24,237 bases of DNA from Microcaldota archaeon (GCA_016217775.1 JACRGG010000036.1:1-24237), one strand, 5' to 3'. Numbered from the stretch's first letter, positions 1-7,232 are shown. Numbers and translations: made by a program. The notes: generated from the letters alone by a model not told the origin.

Positions 1-814
1 AAATGAACCTATTTTTCCCATAAACTCCCACCTTCTTGATTATCCCAAAATCAGCGAGGTTATTCAAGTACTGCTGGATGATGCTCGGGTCGTCCTTCTT
101 AATGATGTTCCTGGAGAAAAGATAGCTTGATATTTCGCCCGAAACAACGTGGCCGTTCGCAACCGCCCTCAATATCGCCTCGTAAGCCGCGGAAATGCTT
201 CTCTCCTCCTCTAAGAAAATCTCGCCTACGAGCGCCGGAACCGTGCGGATAGAGCCAAGCAGGACTTTGGCGAAAACTTCCCGCGGCGAGAGCATCGGTT
301 CCAAAAAATCAACTGCAAGCGGCTCGCGGGCAAGAACCGCCAATTCCAGCAAGTCCCGCCTTCCCGTATGCATGGGTTTAAGCGCCTTGGCCGCATCAGC
401 TATGCTAATCAACCCTATTTTAGCCTCGCTAAAAAACCCGAGGAGCGCCGAGCGGCTTGAGAAAAGCCTTCTAGACAGGAACAGGGTTGACGATACTATT
501 ATTAGCTTCCCCTGTTTTTTGTGCGCGTGAAGCGAGTCGAAAAAATCATCCCCAAGCCGGTGGAACTCGTCCACCACTACCCTCTTTCCCTGCGAAAGCC
601 CGCTTTTGAGAAGCTCTAGGAATGCCTCGTACCCTATGGTCCTGCCGTCCTTGACCGAAATGATGCTCCTGTCCCGCTTGACAAAGAAAAAATCATCGTA
701 TTTCACAAAGTTCTCTATTAGGAAAGACTTGCCTGTTTTGCGCCTCCCGTATACTAAAACCCATTTTCCCCCAGATCCCACCAGGCTGCTTTCAGCCGGC
801 CTTTCTATAATCAC
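1..814 (-). CDS. Archaeal AAA-type ATPase (partial, runs off the left edge)
   Basis: Seen: the minus strand is open from about 832 to the window edge. A Walker A motif (GRRKTGKS) lies near the N-terminus, a Walker B motif (VVVDEFHRL) about 60 residues later, and then a sensor-like strand (LIIVSSTL). The visible C-terminal part looks like a winged helix (EISSYLFSRN...IIQQYLNNLADFGIIKKVG). Known: this layout is typical of the archaeal single-domain ATPases (DUF234/ATPase_2 type) that are abundant in archaeal genomes and whose roles are mostly unknown. Start: an ATG at 832 is possible, but a TATA-like box (TTATATA, 838-844) lies about 27 nt upstream of the in-frame GTG at 814, so a leaderless GTG start is preferred. 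The gene is divergent from the gene at 1024. The C-terminal end lies outside the window. Confidence 0.8.
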   Translation of the reverse strand, partial: MIIERPAESSLVGSGGKWVLVYGRRKTGKSFLIENFVKYDDFFFVKRDRSIISVKDGRTIGYEAFLELLKSGLSQGKRVVVDEFHRLGDDFFDSLHAHKKQGKLIIVSSTLFLSRRLFSSRSALLGFFSEAKIGLISIADAAKALKPMHTGRRDLLELAVLAREPLAVDFLEPMLSPREVFAKVLLGSIRTVPALVGEIFLEEERSISAAYEAILRAVANGHVVSGEISSYLFSRNIIKKDDPSIIQQYLNNLADFGIIKKVGVYGKNRFI

Positions 815-837
815 GGTAAGTATAACCAGCATTATAG

Positions 838-844
838 TATATAA
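838..844 (-). promoter_or_regulatory. TATA-like box for the left-edge ATPase
   Basis: TTATATA on the minus strand, centred about 27 nt upstream of the GTG at 814. That spacing fits a leaderless archaeal transcript and is the main argument for GTG 814 over ATG 832. The rest of the 833-1023 gap holds a second TATA-like stretch at 982-989 for the plus-strand gene and nothing else recognisable. Confidence 0.45.
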
Positions 845-1023
845 TCCTTTCTTTATCCGGCTTGCTTGTGCCTATTGCTATCAATGCCCGACTCGGATGT
901 TTTTCAGCCCATCTGGCGCTTTCTTCCAAGAAAAAAGTTCTACCAAAAGTTAATAACTGGTTTTTTCCCCACGACAACTGCATAAAATAACGCAGAGCAG
1001 GCGCGAGGGGGCGGGAAATCAAT

Positions 1024-1410
1024 TTGGCGGAACTAGAGTTCAAGCAAATACTATTGGCGTCAAGCGTGCTCGCGCTCTTCCTCCTCTACGCCCTGCCAAA
1101 AACCGGTTCGGCAAGCCTTCTTCCAATCGAGTTGGCAAACGCGAGCGCGTATTTGAACCAAAACGTTTTCGCGCAGGGAAAACTAACCGCGATTAAGGCA
1201 AACTCCAATCCGGCAAGCCCAAACTCCGCCTTAGCCACTGGGTTGTTGTGCGCGCAGAAAGCCTGCCTGAAAACCGTCTTCACAAAAAACGTCAACCCGG
1301 CGCTGCTGCCGAAGAAAGGCGCGTGGCTAAAAGCTCGGGGGAAAATAAGCGCGTACGGCGATTCAATCGCGCTGTACGTTTACTCAAGCGCCGACTACGA
1401 GGCGAGCTGA
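1024..1410 (+). CDS. Membrane-anchored OB-fold-like protein
   Basis: The 128-residue product has one hydrophobic segment (about residues 8-24) and then an extracytoplasmic domain of about 90 residues. That domain has a strand pattern like a small OB fold of the tRNA_anti type: NVFAQGKLTAIK near its start and WLKARGKISAYGDSIALYV near its end. Two cysteines (LLCAQKACLK) sit between them. The start is a TTG, about 38 nt downstream of a TATA-like ATAAAATA (982-989). No ATG is available in frame. The stop is 24 nt before a TctA-like membrane protein, so the two are probably co-transcribed. The OB-fold assignment comes from pattern only, and no ligand can be named. Confidence 0.65.
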   Translation: MAELEFKQILLASSVLALFLLYALPKTGSASLLPIELANASAYLNQNVFAQGKLTAIKANSNPASPNSALATGLLCAQKACLKTVFTKNVNPALLPKKGAWLKARGKISAYGDSIALYVYSSADYEAS

Positions 1411-1434
1411 TCCTTGGACGGGGCGAGCTAAGGT

Positions 1435-2604
1435 TTGCTAGCCGAGTTTCTCCAAGGGCTGTTGCTTGGCGCAACGGGATTAATCCCGTTCTTCCACACC
1501 AACCTGGCGATAGAATTGTTCAAGCCAAGCGGGTTTTTTTTCGTAACCGTCGCGTCCCTATCATTCTCGCATTTGGTTTTCGAGTCAATCCCCTCGATTT
1601 TTCTCTTCACTCCGACCGACTCCCAGCCAATCAGCGCAATTCCGGCGCAATCCCTGGCAAGGCAGGGAAAAGCGCTTTACTCCCTCAAGCTAGTCCTCGC
1701 CGCCCTATTCGCGTCCGCGCTTTTTTCAATCCTCTTACTCCCGTTCTTCTCGATTTTACTCCCCCCAATTTTCAACGCCGTGCGGCCGTTTACCGGCATC
1801 GCGTTAATCGCAGTAATTGCGGCAGTCTTCTTCCAAGAGTGGAAGTCGAACTCATTGCTAAAATTCGCGGCATTGTTTTCCCTCTCCGGCCTGCTTGGAA
1901 AAATCGTCTTCGACACTCCGCTCTCCAACCCTCTCTTCCCCCTGTTAACCGGATTGTTCGCCGTGCCGGTATTGCTTGAATCAATTTTCTCAAGTCACAA
2001 CCAAAAACCAGCCGCCAAGGACCAAGACGATTCCTTCCCGAAAATTTCCTTCCCGCTGATTTTCGCGGGCGTGCTCCTCGGCGCGCTATCCGGTTTGCTT
2101 CCGGCGCTTAGCCCGTCTATGATAGCAAGCGTTGCTTACTTGTTTTTCTCCAGCCAGCCGGCTACCTTCCTCACGCTTTCAACCTCGATAATCTGCTCGA
2201 AGCTATTCTACGATTTTTTCTACTCGATTTTTTTGCACAAGGCGCGCTCCGCCCCCGCGGCGCTGCTTGCAGGCGCGAATCTAACCAGCCGAGACTTCCT
2301 CCTCCTTGAAGTAACCGCGGTCGCCGCAATAGCCGCAAGCGCGCTATTGCTGCTTTTGTCCGCAAGAAAACTATTGCTGTTCTTCAACCGCATCGGCGAA
2401 AAAGTTTTTTCAGCATCCATACTCGCGTTGATCCTATTTTGGCTTTATTATTCGCAAGGCGCGCCGGGCTTGTTCGCTTTAACCGCGTGCGCGCTAGTAG
2501 GCCTGCTGCCGGGGCAATACGGGGTGAAAAAAAGCGCTTGCACCGGCGCGCTAATCCTCCCCACAATCGCGTATTTTATTCCGGCAATCCCCTATTTTAT
2601 GTAG
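1435..2604 (+). CDS. TctA-like archaeal membrane protein (COG1784)
   Basis: A 389-residue, very hydrophobic protein with roughly nine or ten membrane segments and one polar, charged loop near residues 186-203. The motif GATGLIPFFHTN (12-23) begins the first half, GALSGLLPALSPSM opens the second half, and a third GLLPG lies near the C-terminus. The spaced Gly/Pro re-entrant-type motif at the start of each half is typical of the TctA/DUF112 superfamily, and the archaeal branch is COG1784. Bacterial TctA is the large membrane subunit of tripartite tricarboxylate transporters. No TctB- or TctC-like partner is visible here, so the substrate is unknown. The start is TTG, preceded by a short purine stretch (AAGG). 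The OB-fold protein is 24 nt upstream. Confidence 0.75.
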   Translation: MLAEFLQGLLLGATGLIPFFHTNLAIELFKPSGFFFVTVASLSFSHLVFESIPSIFLFTPTDSQPISAIPAQSLARQGKALYSLKLVLAALFASALFSILLLPFFSILLPPIFNAVRPFTGIALIAVIAAVFFQEWKSNSLLKFAALFSLSGLLGKIVFDTPLSNPLFPLLTGLFAVPVLLESIFSSHNQKPAAKDQDDSFPKISFPLIFAGVLLGALSGLLPALSPSMIASVAYLFFSSQPATFLTLSTSIICSKLFYDFFYSIFLHKARSAPAALLAGANLTSRDFLLLEVTAVAAIAASALLLLLSARKLLLFFNRIGEKVFSASILALILFWLYYSQGAPGLFALTACALVGLLPGQYGVKKSACTGALILPTIAYFIPAIPYFM

Positions 2605-2605
2605 C

Positions 2606-2613
2606 CTTAAAAA
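2606..2613 (+). promoter_or_regulatory. TATA-like box for the pilin-like cluster
   Basis: CTTAAAAA immediately after the stop of the TctA-like gene, centred about 27 nt before the ATG at 2637. This fits a leaderless promoter driving the four-gene pilin-like cluster separately from the upstream permease gene. Confidence 0.45.
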
Positions 2614-2636
2614 ACTGGGGTTGCGTAATCCCTTTT

Positions 2637-3053
2637 ATGAAAAAAGCCCAGTTTTCCGTCGAAGCGGTCCTAGTCTTTTCCGCGCTCACCGTGTCAATAA
2701 TATTCCTCGCGAATTACGCCTCGTCGTACGCGAAAACAAGCGAGTCGGTATCACTCTCCGCTTACGAGAAGACGATTTTGGAAAACGCGGCGGTGCTCTC
2801 CGACGCCGCGTGCGCGAGGGGCGAGAAGCTCTCGTTTCCAATCCAATGCATTAGCGGCCAAAATGGCGGGGGGCAAACAATTTACCTCTCCGGTCAGCCG
2901 GGCAACAAGCTGGTAGTCGCGTCAAGCGACTTGGAGAAAAACTTTTCCATAACAACCAACTGCGCCGTCACGGGGACAATCCCGTTAAGCTGCCAAAGCT
3001 TTGCGTGCTTCAACGCGCAAGGCGGTTCAGTATTATTGCAGGAAGGCTGTTGA
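2637..3053 (+). CDS. Pilin-like secreted protein with class III signal peptide (1)
   Basis: A 138-residue protein starting MKKAQFSVEAVLVFSALTV. A short basic N-terminus, A|Q-x-S-x-E and then about 20 hydrophobic residues match the class III signal peptide of archaeal type IV pilins and related surface proteins, which the prepilin peptidase (PibD/EppA type) cuts before the Gln. The rest is polar and contains six cysteines, including pairs near the C-terminus, which suggests disulfides in an exported protein. Start: ATG 2637 is 27 nt from a TATA-like box; a longer in-frame ORF upstream overlaps the permease and has no support. It leads a tight cluster of four similar genes. The exact role (pilin, minor pilin or other surface protein) cannot be told. 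Confidence 0.75.
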   Translation: MKKAQFSVEAVLVFSALTVSIIFLANYASSYAKTSESVSLSAYEKTILENAAVLSDAACARGEKLSFPIQCISGQNGGGQTIYLSGQPGNKLVVASSDLEKNFSITTNCAVTGTIPLSCQSFACFNAQGGSVLLQEGC

Positions 3054-3063
3054 CTGACAAAAT

Positions 3064-3438
3064 ATGATTAAAGAAAAAGGTTTTTTGCCGATGAAAACGT
3101 TTTTTGGAAGAAAGCGCGGGCAGCTGCTCTCCGCGGACGCGGTAATAGCGCTGCTAATCGCGTTTGCAGCCATCGGAGTGCTCGCCAACGCATTGGATTC
3201 GACTTCGCGCGCCGCAACCGGCTTTAGCCAGTACAATCCAAGCGCGTTCGCGGCGGAATCGCTTGTCAACGGCGAATCAGTTGACTTAAGCGGCAAGTGC
3301 TTCAAGTACTCGAATGGAACAAGCACGTGCGCGTCGTTTTTTTGCCCCGTTGGCTCGCCTAACACTTTCGTCTCAAAACGATTGGCGGCCTGCCTTACGA
3401 GCGGCTACTGCCTGTTGGAGGTGCGCTCGTGCGCCTGA
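3064..3438 (+). CDS. Pilin-like secreted protein with class III-type signal (2)
   Basis: A 124-residue product. The segment FFGRKRG|QLLSADAVIALLIAF has a basic stretch, a Gly-Gln cleavage site and a hydrophobic helix, as in class III signal peptides. The usual Glu at +5 is replaced by an S-A-D-A sequence, a variant shared with the next gene. Five cysteines lie in the C-terminal half. The start is ATG 3064; ATG 3091 (MKTFFGRKRG) would give a more usual leader length and may be the true start. It begins 10 nt after the previous stop and overlaps the next gene by 10 nt, so translation is probably coupled. Confidence 0.7.
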   Translation: MIKEKGFLPMKTFFGRKRGQLLSADAVIALLIAFAAIGVLANALDSTSRAATGFSQYNPSAFAAESLVNGESVDLSGKCFKYSNGTSTCASFFCPVGSPNTFVSKRLAACLTSGYCLLEVRSCA

Positions 3439-3839
3439 AGGGATTCGCATTGACTGCCGACGCGCTCGTCGCCATAGCAGCCGCGTTTTTAATAATCGGA
3501 GCCGCGGCGACTGTCTCGAATTACCAAAACACCCTCCTGCAGGAACTGCCCCTGCACGCGCTAGCCCGCGATTACCCCGAGCTGAACTACTATTCCCTCC
3601 AGCCGATTACCCCGCTTGCATTCAATCAGCTCACCGGGTTTTCAATAACTCAAGCCGCGCCAACGCCAAGCCCGGCTAGCCCAAAAAATTATTACTCCGC
3701 GTCATTAAGCCAGCCTAGTCCCGCGTGCCCGGCTTGCTCGGACGACGGCTTGAGCATCAGCTGCTCTTCCAGCCAATTATCCTGCTTTGGTTCCTTCGAC
3801 ACGCAAATAAGCGTCAAGCGGGTTTGGGTGAGCAAATGA
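3429..3839 (+). CDS. Pilin-like secreted protein with class III-type signal (3)
   Basis: 136 residues with a GTG start inside the end of the previous gene (10-nt overlap). The N-terminus MRLKG|FALTADALVAIAAAF again gives basic residues, Gly at the presumed cleavage site, a T-A-D-A sequence and a long hydrophobic helix. After it come a Pro/Ser/Ala-rich stretch (QAAPTPSPASPK) and a Cys-rich segment (PACPACSDDG...CSSSQLSC) near the C-terminus. Its TGA is shared with the ATG of the next gene (ATGA). No enzyme motif is seen. Its place in the cluster and shared N-terminal pattern suggest a minor pilin or pseudopilin-like component. Confidence 0.7.
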   Translation: MRLKGFALTADALVAIAAAFLIIGAAATVSNYQNTLLQELPLHALARDYPELNYYSLQPITPLAFNQLTGFSITQAAPTPSPASPKNYYSASLSQPSPACPACSDDGLSISCSSSQLSCFGSFDTQISVKRVWVSK

Positions 3840-4813
3840 TTTTACGCCAACGAATGAACAAAGGGTTTTTCTCGCCAATCATAATAGCGCTTGCAACAAT
3901 CACCGCGCTCGCGCTGCTCTCAACGGTATTCTCTGCGTCAAACTCGAACAACGCGCTGTTAACGGCAGTAGAGTCGCAGAAAGTCGCCGACAAGGCGGCC
4001 GACTACTCGAACGCCTTGGACTACGCGTTAATGGAATCCTTGCTTGACTCCGCGTACTCAATACGCGGGTGCGCGCCAACGCCAGGCGATTACTGCGCGC
4101 TTTCTCAAACCAAATTCGGCGATTACTCTGCCGCGCTCTCGCAGCAGCTCTCGGCGGACAGCGTTAACGCTAGCACGGGGGTAATCTCGTACCCGCCCTG
4201 CTCGGACTTTAAGGCAAGCGAGAACCTCGGGTTTTCCGAGTCAATCTCCTTCGCCTATTCCGCAAATCCCCAAGTCTACTCGACGCTCGCGTCGAAGGCA
4301 ATTCCAAAAAACCCGTCTGTCATCGCAAGCGCGTTCAACAACCCCAACTCGTTTGGATTCGTCTTCCGCGATTCCAGCCAGCAAAACTTTTTGCAAACAG
4401 GGCAAGGCGCTACTATCTCAAACCCGGCTTTAAGCCCCTTGCTTGACCCAAGCACGGCAACCGAGGTAATTCTGCCGGCAAGCCCGGATCCGTACTCGTT
4501 TGTCGTCGATATGACTGGAACGTCCGCGTTGCGTGAAATAAACGCCGTAGTTTCCTTCCACAACGCCCAAGCGGGCTCGAACCAGAGGGTAACAAACTTG
4601 GTTGTTGAAGCATCGCAAGATAATTCCGTTTTCCAAATTGTTGTTCCCTCAACAAGCAACCCTCCTGGCGTGTCGGTATTTACTTTCCCACCCGTAACCG
4701 CGCGTTACCTTAAGTTCACTTACTCGAAAGTCGTCGGCAGCCCCACTGGAGCCGGCGTGACTAAAATCGGGGCATTCACTTCGCTGAAAGCCTACTTCGC
4801 CTCCTGCACGTGA
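3836..4813 (+). CDS. Pilin-like secreted protein with discoidin (F5/8C)-like C-terminus (4)
   Basis: 325 residues. The start is the ATG of an ATGA overlap with the preceding gene; in-frame codons further upstream belong to that gene. The N-terminus MILRQRMNKG|FFSPIIIALATI resembles the leaders of the three preceding proteins. A helical region follows (about 40-140). From about residue 171 the sequence resembles an F5/8 type C (discoidin) jelly-roll domain: VVDMTG, AVVSFHN, LVVEASQDNSVFQ, then VTARYLKFTY and IGAFTSLKAYF. Such domains usually bind carbohydrate or lipid. This makes it a plausible adhesin-type tip or surface subunit of the cluster (inference). The discoidin match comes from pattern recognition and is not certain. 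Confidence 0.7.
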   Translation: MILRQRMNKGFFSPIIIALATITALALLSTVFSASNSNNALLTAVESQKVADKAADYSNALDYALMESLLDSAYSIRGCAPTPGDYCALSQTKFGDYSAALSQQLSADSVNASTGVISYPPCSDFKASENLGFSESISFAYSANPQVYSTLASKAIPKNPSVIASAFNNPNSFGFVFRDSSQQNFLQTGQGATISNPALSPLLDPSTATEVILPASPDPYSFVVDMTGTSALREINAVVSFHNAQAGSNQRVTNLVVEASQDNSVFQIVVPSTSNPPGVSVFTFPPVTARYLKFTYSKVVGSPTGAGVTKIGAFTSLKAYFASCT

Positions 4814-4865
4814 TAATGCAATTAATTTGCGGGCCAAACAACCGCCTGCCCTATTGATTATTACA

Positions 4866-4915
4866 CTACCGATTCGTAGGGATTTTATACCCAACTAGTT
4901 ATCTAATAACACTAG
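4866..4915. promoter_or_regulatory. Two small inverted repeats between the pilin-like cluster and the next gene
   Basis: CTAC/GTAG arms at 4866-4869 and 4876-4879, then GTTAT/ATAAC arms at about 4897-4910 within a larger near-palindrome (4895-4915, CTAG at both ends). They lie after the last pilin-like stop and before the TATA-like CTTAAAA (about 4926) of the gene at 4974. They could be an operator or a transcript end structure. The evidence is the sequence symmetry only. Confidence 0.25.
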
Positions 4916-4973
4916 AAAAAAACGCTTAAAACCGGCTTAAACAATCAAGCAGTGTTTTCTAGGCTGGAATTGA

Positions 4974-5579
4974 ATGGTCTTGCTTAAGCGCGTCGCGCTT
5001 ATAGTCGTAGTCATCCTAGCAATAGCAATCGCGTACTCGTTCACCTCTAAAGCGCAGTCGGTTGCAACCGCCGCGGACGCAAAGGCGATAGTCTTGGAAG
5101 ACCTCAAGTCCGACCCCCTCTTCTCCGCCAACGGGTTGTACAGCGTTTATTCAATAGAGTACCTCAACTCGAGCGGCCAGTGGGAGGTCAAGACGAAAAT
5201 TACGTTAAGCCCGCACTCGGCGTGCCCGCAAGTCTACCTGCGCGACTACAAGCTTTTGCCGATAAGCCCTAGCTTAAACAAGCAAGTCGTGAAAGACTGC
5301 ACCGCCAACACCCCCCTAGCGCTCCCCGAAGAGGCGATAATCGCGTCCAAGGACTTGATTCAAGTCAAGGCACTCTCATCCCCGCAAGCCTGCGGCTACT
5401 CCCTCCCGCTAAACCCTGTTGACGCCGCCGAGTACTGCCCCTTTGCCGACTACGCGCAATTAAGGCAATTCGCCGACTCGCTGCAATCCAACGCGCGCTT
5501 TGTAACAGAGTGGCGCTCTAACCAAACAATACTGCGCATCGCACTAGACGAAAACGCGAACGTATTGTCAGTGCAGTAA
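4974..5579 (+). CDS. Membrane-anchored extracytoplasmic protein, unrecognised
   Basis: A 201-residue protein with one N-terminal membrane helix (about 5-23, LKRVALIVVVILAIAIAYSF) and a soluble domain facing outward. An early helix-plus-strands stretch (ADAKAIVLEDLKSD...YSVYSIEYL) has a vaguely PepSY-like helix-sheet pattern, but nothing firm. Four cysteines (ACP, DC, ACG, YCP) suggest disulfides in an exported protein. It follows the pilin-like cluster after a 160-bp AT-rich gap with its own TATA-like elements (about 4926 and 4937), so it is probably a separate unit. No catalytic motif is visible. Confidence 0.6.
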   Translation: MVLLKRVALIVVVILAIAIAYSFTSKAQSVATAADAKAIVLEDLKSDPLFSANGLYSVYSIEYLNSSGQWEVKTKITLSPHSACPQVYLRDYKLLPISPSLNKQVVKDCTANTPLALPEEAIIASKDLIQVKALSSPQACGYSLPLNPVDAAEYCPFADYAQLRQFADSLQSNARFVTEWRSNQTILRIALDENANVLSVQ

Positions 5580-5603
5580 TTAGGCTTAAAAAAACAAAAT
5601 CAG

Positions 5604-5632
5604 AAAAACTGGTTTTTTTATTTTCTTTTCCC
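5604..5632 (+). terminator. T-rich transcript end between convergent genes
   Basis: AAAAAC-TG-GTTTTT followed by a run of seven T and then ATTTTCTTTTCC. On the plus strand it ends the unit at 4974-5579. On the minus strand the complementary A-rich DNA also gives T tracts for the small gene that stops at 5644. Archaeal termination mainly needs T-rich stretches, so a two-way terminator is likely. Confidence 0.5.
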
Positions 5633-5643
5633 TTTAATCCCTT

Positions 5644-5844
5644 TCAAGAAAACACTATCATTAGCCCGACTAGGAGCAAAAACACCGCCAATAGCCCCAA
5701 GCCCCCGAAAAGCATTGCCGCAACCATCGACACTAAACTCGAAACAAAATGCGGGTTGGACTGGTAAAACCCGAAGTAGTACACTACCGCAAACAACCCA
5801 AGGCCCACTAGCAGGCTGACTATCCCCGACTTGACTAGCTTCAT
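5644..5844 (-). CDS. Small two-helix membrane protein
   Basis: 66 residues with two hydrophobic helices, about 7-24 (GIVSLLVGLGLFAVVYYF) and about 38-64 (LVSMVAAMLFGGLGLLAVFL), separated by a short polar loop (YQSNPHFVSS). The glycine spacing in both helices suggests close packing. A basic start (MKLVK) favours an N-in orientation. The gene is convergent with the anchored protein at 4974 and divergent from pelA, with 83 bp between. No family is recognised. The clean membrane pattern and the lack of any overlapping gene argue that it is real. Confidence 0.6.
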   Translation of the reverse strand: MKLVKSGIVSLLVGLGLFAVVYYFGFYQSNPHFVSSLVSMVAAMLFGGLGLLAVFLLLVGLMIVFS

Positions 5845-5927
5845 AATAACTTTGTTAGCCGCGCTTTGCTTTTATTCATTGCCGTTGATAACAATTTACG
5901 GGCAGATTACCTGGGGAGAAACACAAT

Positions 5928-6974
5928 ATGCGCTATTCATTCGACCGCAAGAGCGGCTTGCTGAAAATCTGGCCGCAGTCAAGCGAAGACCTGTGGCACC
6001 TCCAAAAAGTGCTCTGCCCAAACGACGTTGTGAGCGGGCACTCCACGCGCCGCTTCAAGGCCGAGCGCGGCAACGAGCGGGGGGACAGCGGGGAGAAAAA
6101 ACACGTTTTCCTGACAATCAAATTATCCAACGTCGAGTTCTCCGAGAACGCGAACAAGCTGCGCTTAACCGGAAAAATACTGTCGGGAACCCCCGAGGAA
6201 TTCGTCTCGGTAGGCGAGCACCACACCATAGACATTGAAGTCGGCGCTCAAGTAGCAGTTCAAAAAACCCCGTCCGCGTACGAAAAATACGTGCTGGAGT
6301 CCGCCGCCAAAAAATCCAAGAAGCCAAAAGCCCTAATCGTCGCGGTGGAAGAAAAAACCGCGGCGTTCTACGAATTGTCCGCGCTCGGATTGAAAAAACT
6401 CTTCGAGCTAGAAAATTCGGCTAGCAAGCGCGACAAGGAATCGTTCGACGAGCTTGAAAAAAAATTCAATTCCCAGCTATTAACTGCAATCGGGGAGAAA
6501 AATCCGCCCGCCATCGCGTTGATAGGCCCCGGGTTTGCAAAAGACGCGTTCAAGAGATTCGCTCAAAACCAAAACCCCGCGCTTTCCAAAAAAATGTTTC
6601 TAGAGCACGCGCACGGCGTCCTCCCCTCCGACGTGAACCACTTGCTCAAAACCGGCCTGCTTGAAAAAATGCTCGGCGAGCAGCAGTACGCAACCCAATT
6701 GGCGGAATTGGAGGAGTTCAAGAAATCAATCGGGAGAAACGACGGGCTGTACGCGTACGGGTTTGCGGACGTGAAAAAAGCGGTGGAGCTTGCGGCCGCG
6801 GACAAAATCCTGGTCCTCGACGAATTAATGCGCAAGGACGATAAAACCCAGCGCCTCCTCGAGCTTGCGGAAAAAACCAAGGCGGCACTCGTTGTAATGG
6901 AGTCGGACAACGATGCGGGAAAGCAGTTCGCCGGCTTTCAAATCGCGTGCAGGCTAAGGTACAAAATCAATTAA
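5928..6974 (+). CDS. pelA: Pelota (Dom34) mRNA surveillance / ribosome rescue factor
   Basis: The 348-residue length is usual for archaeal Pelota. The N-terminal Sm-like domain is clear (GLLKIWPQSSEDLWHLQKVL, then PNDVVSGHSTRRFK and LTGKILSG). The central eRF1-like domain (about 130-250) and the C-terminal L7Ae-like domain (about 255-348, YAYGFADVKKAVELAA...ILVLDELMR) follow. Pelota enters the empty A site of stalled ribosomes with an aEF1A/aABCE1-type partner and promotes subunit splitting. It has no GGQ peptide-release motif, and none is seen here. Start: ATG with a purine-rich GGGGAG about 12 nt upstream. A T7 tract (6978-6984) follows the stop. The identification is firm. Confidence 0.96.
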   Translation: MRYSFDRKSGLLKIWPQSSEDLWHLQKVLCPNDVVSGHSTRRFKAERGNERGDSGEKKHVFLTIKLSNVEFSENANKLRLTGKILSGTPEEFVSVGEHHTIDIEVGAQVAVQKTPSAYEKYVLESAAKKSKKPKALIVAVEEKTAAFYELSALGLKKLFELENSASKRDKESFDELEKKFNSQLLTAIGEKNPPAIALIGPGFAKDAFKRFAQNQNPALSKKMFLEHAHGVLPSDVNHLLKTGLLEKMLGEQQYATQLAELEEFKKSIGRNDGLYAYGFADVKKAVELAAADKILVLDELMRKDDKTQRLLELAEKTKAALVVMESDNDAGKQFAGFQIACRLRYKIN

Positions 6975-6977
6975 TCG

Positions 6978-6984
6978 TTTTTTT
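6978..6984 (+). terminator. T tract after pelA
   Basis: A run of seven T three bases after the pelA stop codon, followed by a GC-rich stretch. It is a plausible archaeal transcript end. Confidence 0.4.
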
Positions 6985-7022
6985 CCCGCCGCGCGTTTTA
7001 AAAAAAAATTTACGGGTTATTC

Positions 7023-7146
7023 GGGCAAGCCCCGTTTTCTAAGCAAGACAAGAGGATGAAGAACGCCTCACCAAGTTAGGAATTACCTCCATAGGGTTGT
7101 CTTCGTCTCTCGTACCACTATCTCACTTTTTAGGACAGCCCTGCCC
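7023..7146. ncRNA. Possible structured RNA, about 124 nt, strand unclear
   Basis: The 352-bp gap between pelA and the next gene contains nested complementary arms: 7023-7029 with 7140-7146, 7037-7042 with 7130-7135, and 7045-7051 (AAGACAA) with 7097-7103 (TTGTCTT, exact). Inside these are two short hairpins, 7052-7055/7066-7069 (GAGG/CCTC) and 7078-7080/7086-7088. The outer arm pairs fully, with one G-U, only if read from the minus strand; the second arm pairs fully, with one G-U, only if read from the plus strand. The segment is less AT-rich than the flanking DNA. It does not match 5S rRNA, SRP RNA, RNase P RNA or tRNA hallmarks that I know. Chance pairing is possible. Confidence 0.3.
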
Positions 7147-7232
7147 TTCCAACCCGCCAATTTTCCGATTTTTTTTATCCTGTCGGATTTTATTTTCCCC
7201 AAACCGCCTCCGTGAATTATTTACGCTATGGA

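Noticed and set aside
792..1043. An 83-codon minus-strand frame in the gap left of the OB-fold gene
   Set aside because: It covers the divergent promoter region and the start of the ATPase, with no recognisable protein pattern.
1248..1979. A 243-codon open frame on the plus strand across the OB-fold and TctA-like genes
   Set aside because: It is very rich in Arg and Pro, overlaps two clear genes in another frame and has no motif.
3725..3835. Upstream extension of the fourth pilin-like gene
   Set aside because: It lies wholly within the preceding gene, and the ATGA overlap gives a leader-type N-terminus.
7023..7146. 5S rRNA or an intron-bearing tRNA
   Set aside because: The size and the seven-base closing arm are suggestive, but there is no T-loop TTCRA and no 5S core consensus.
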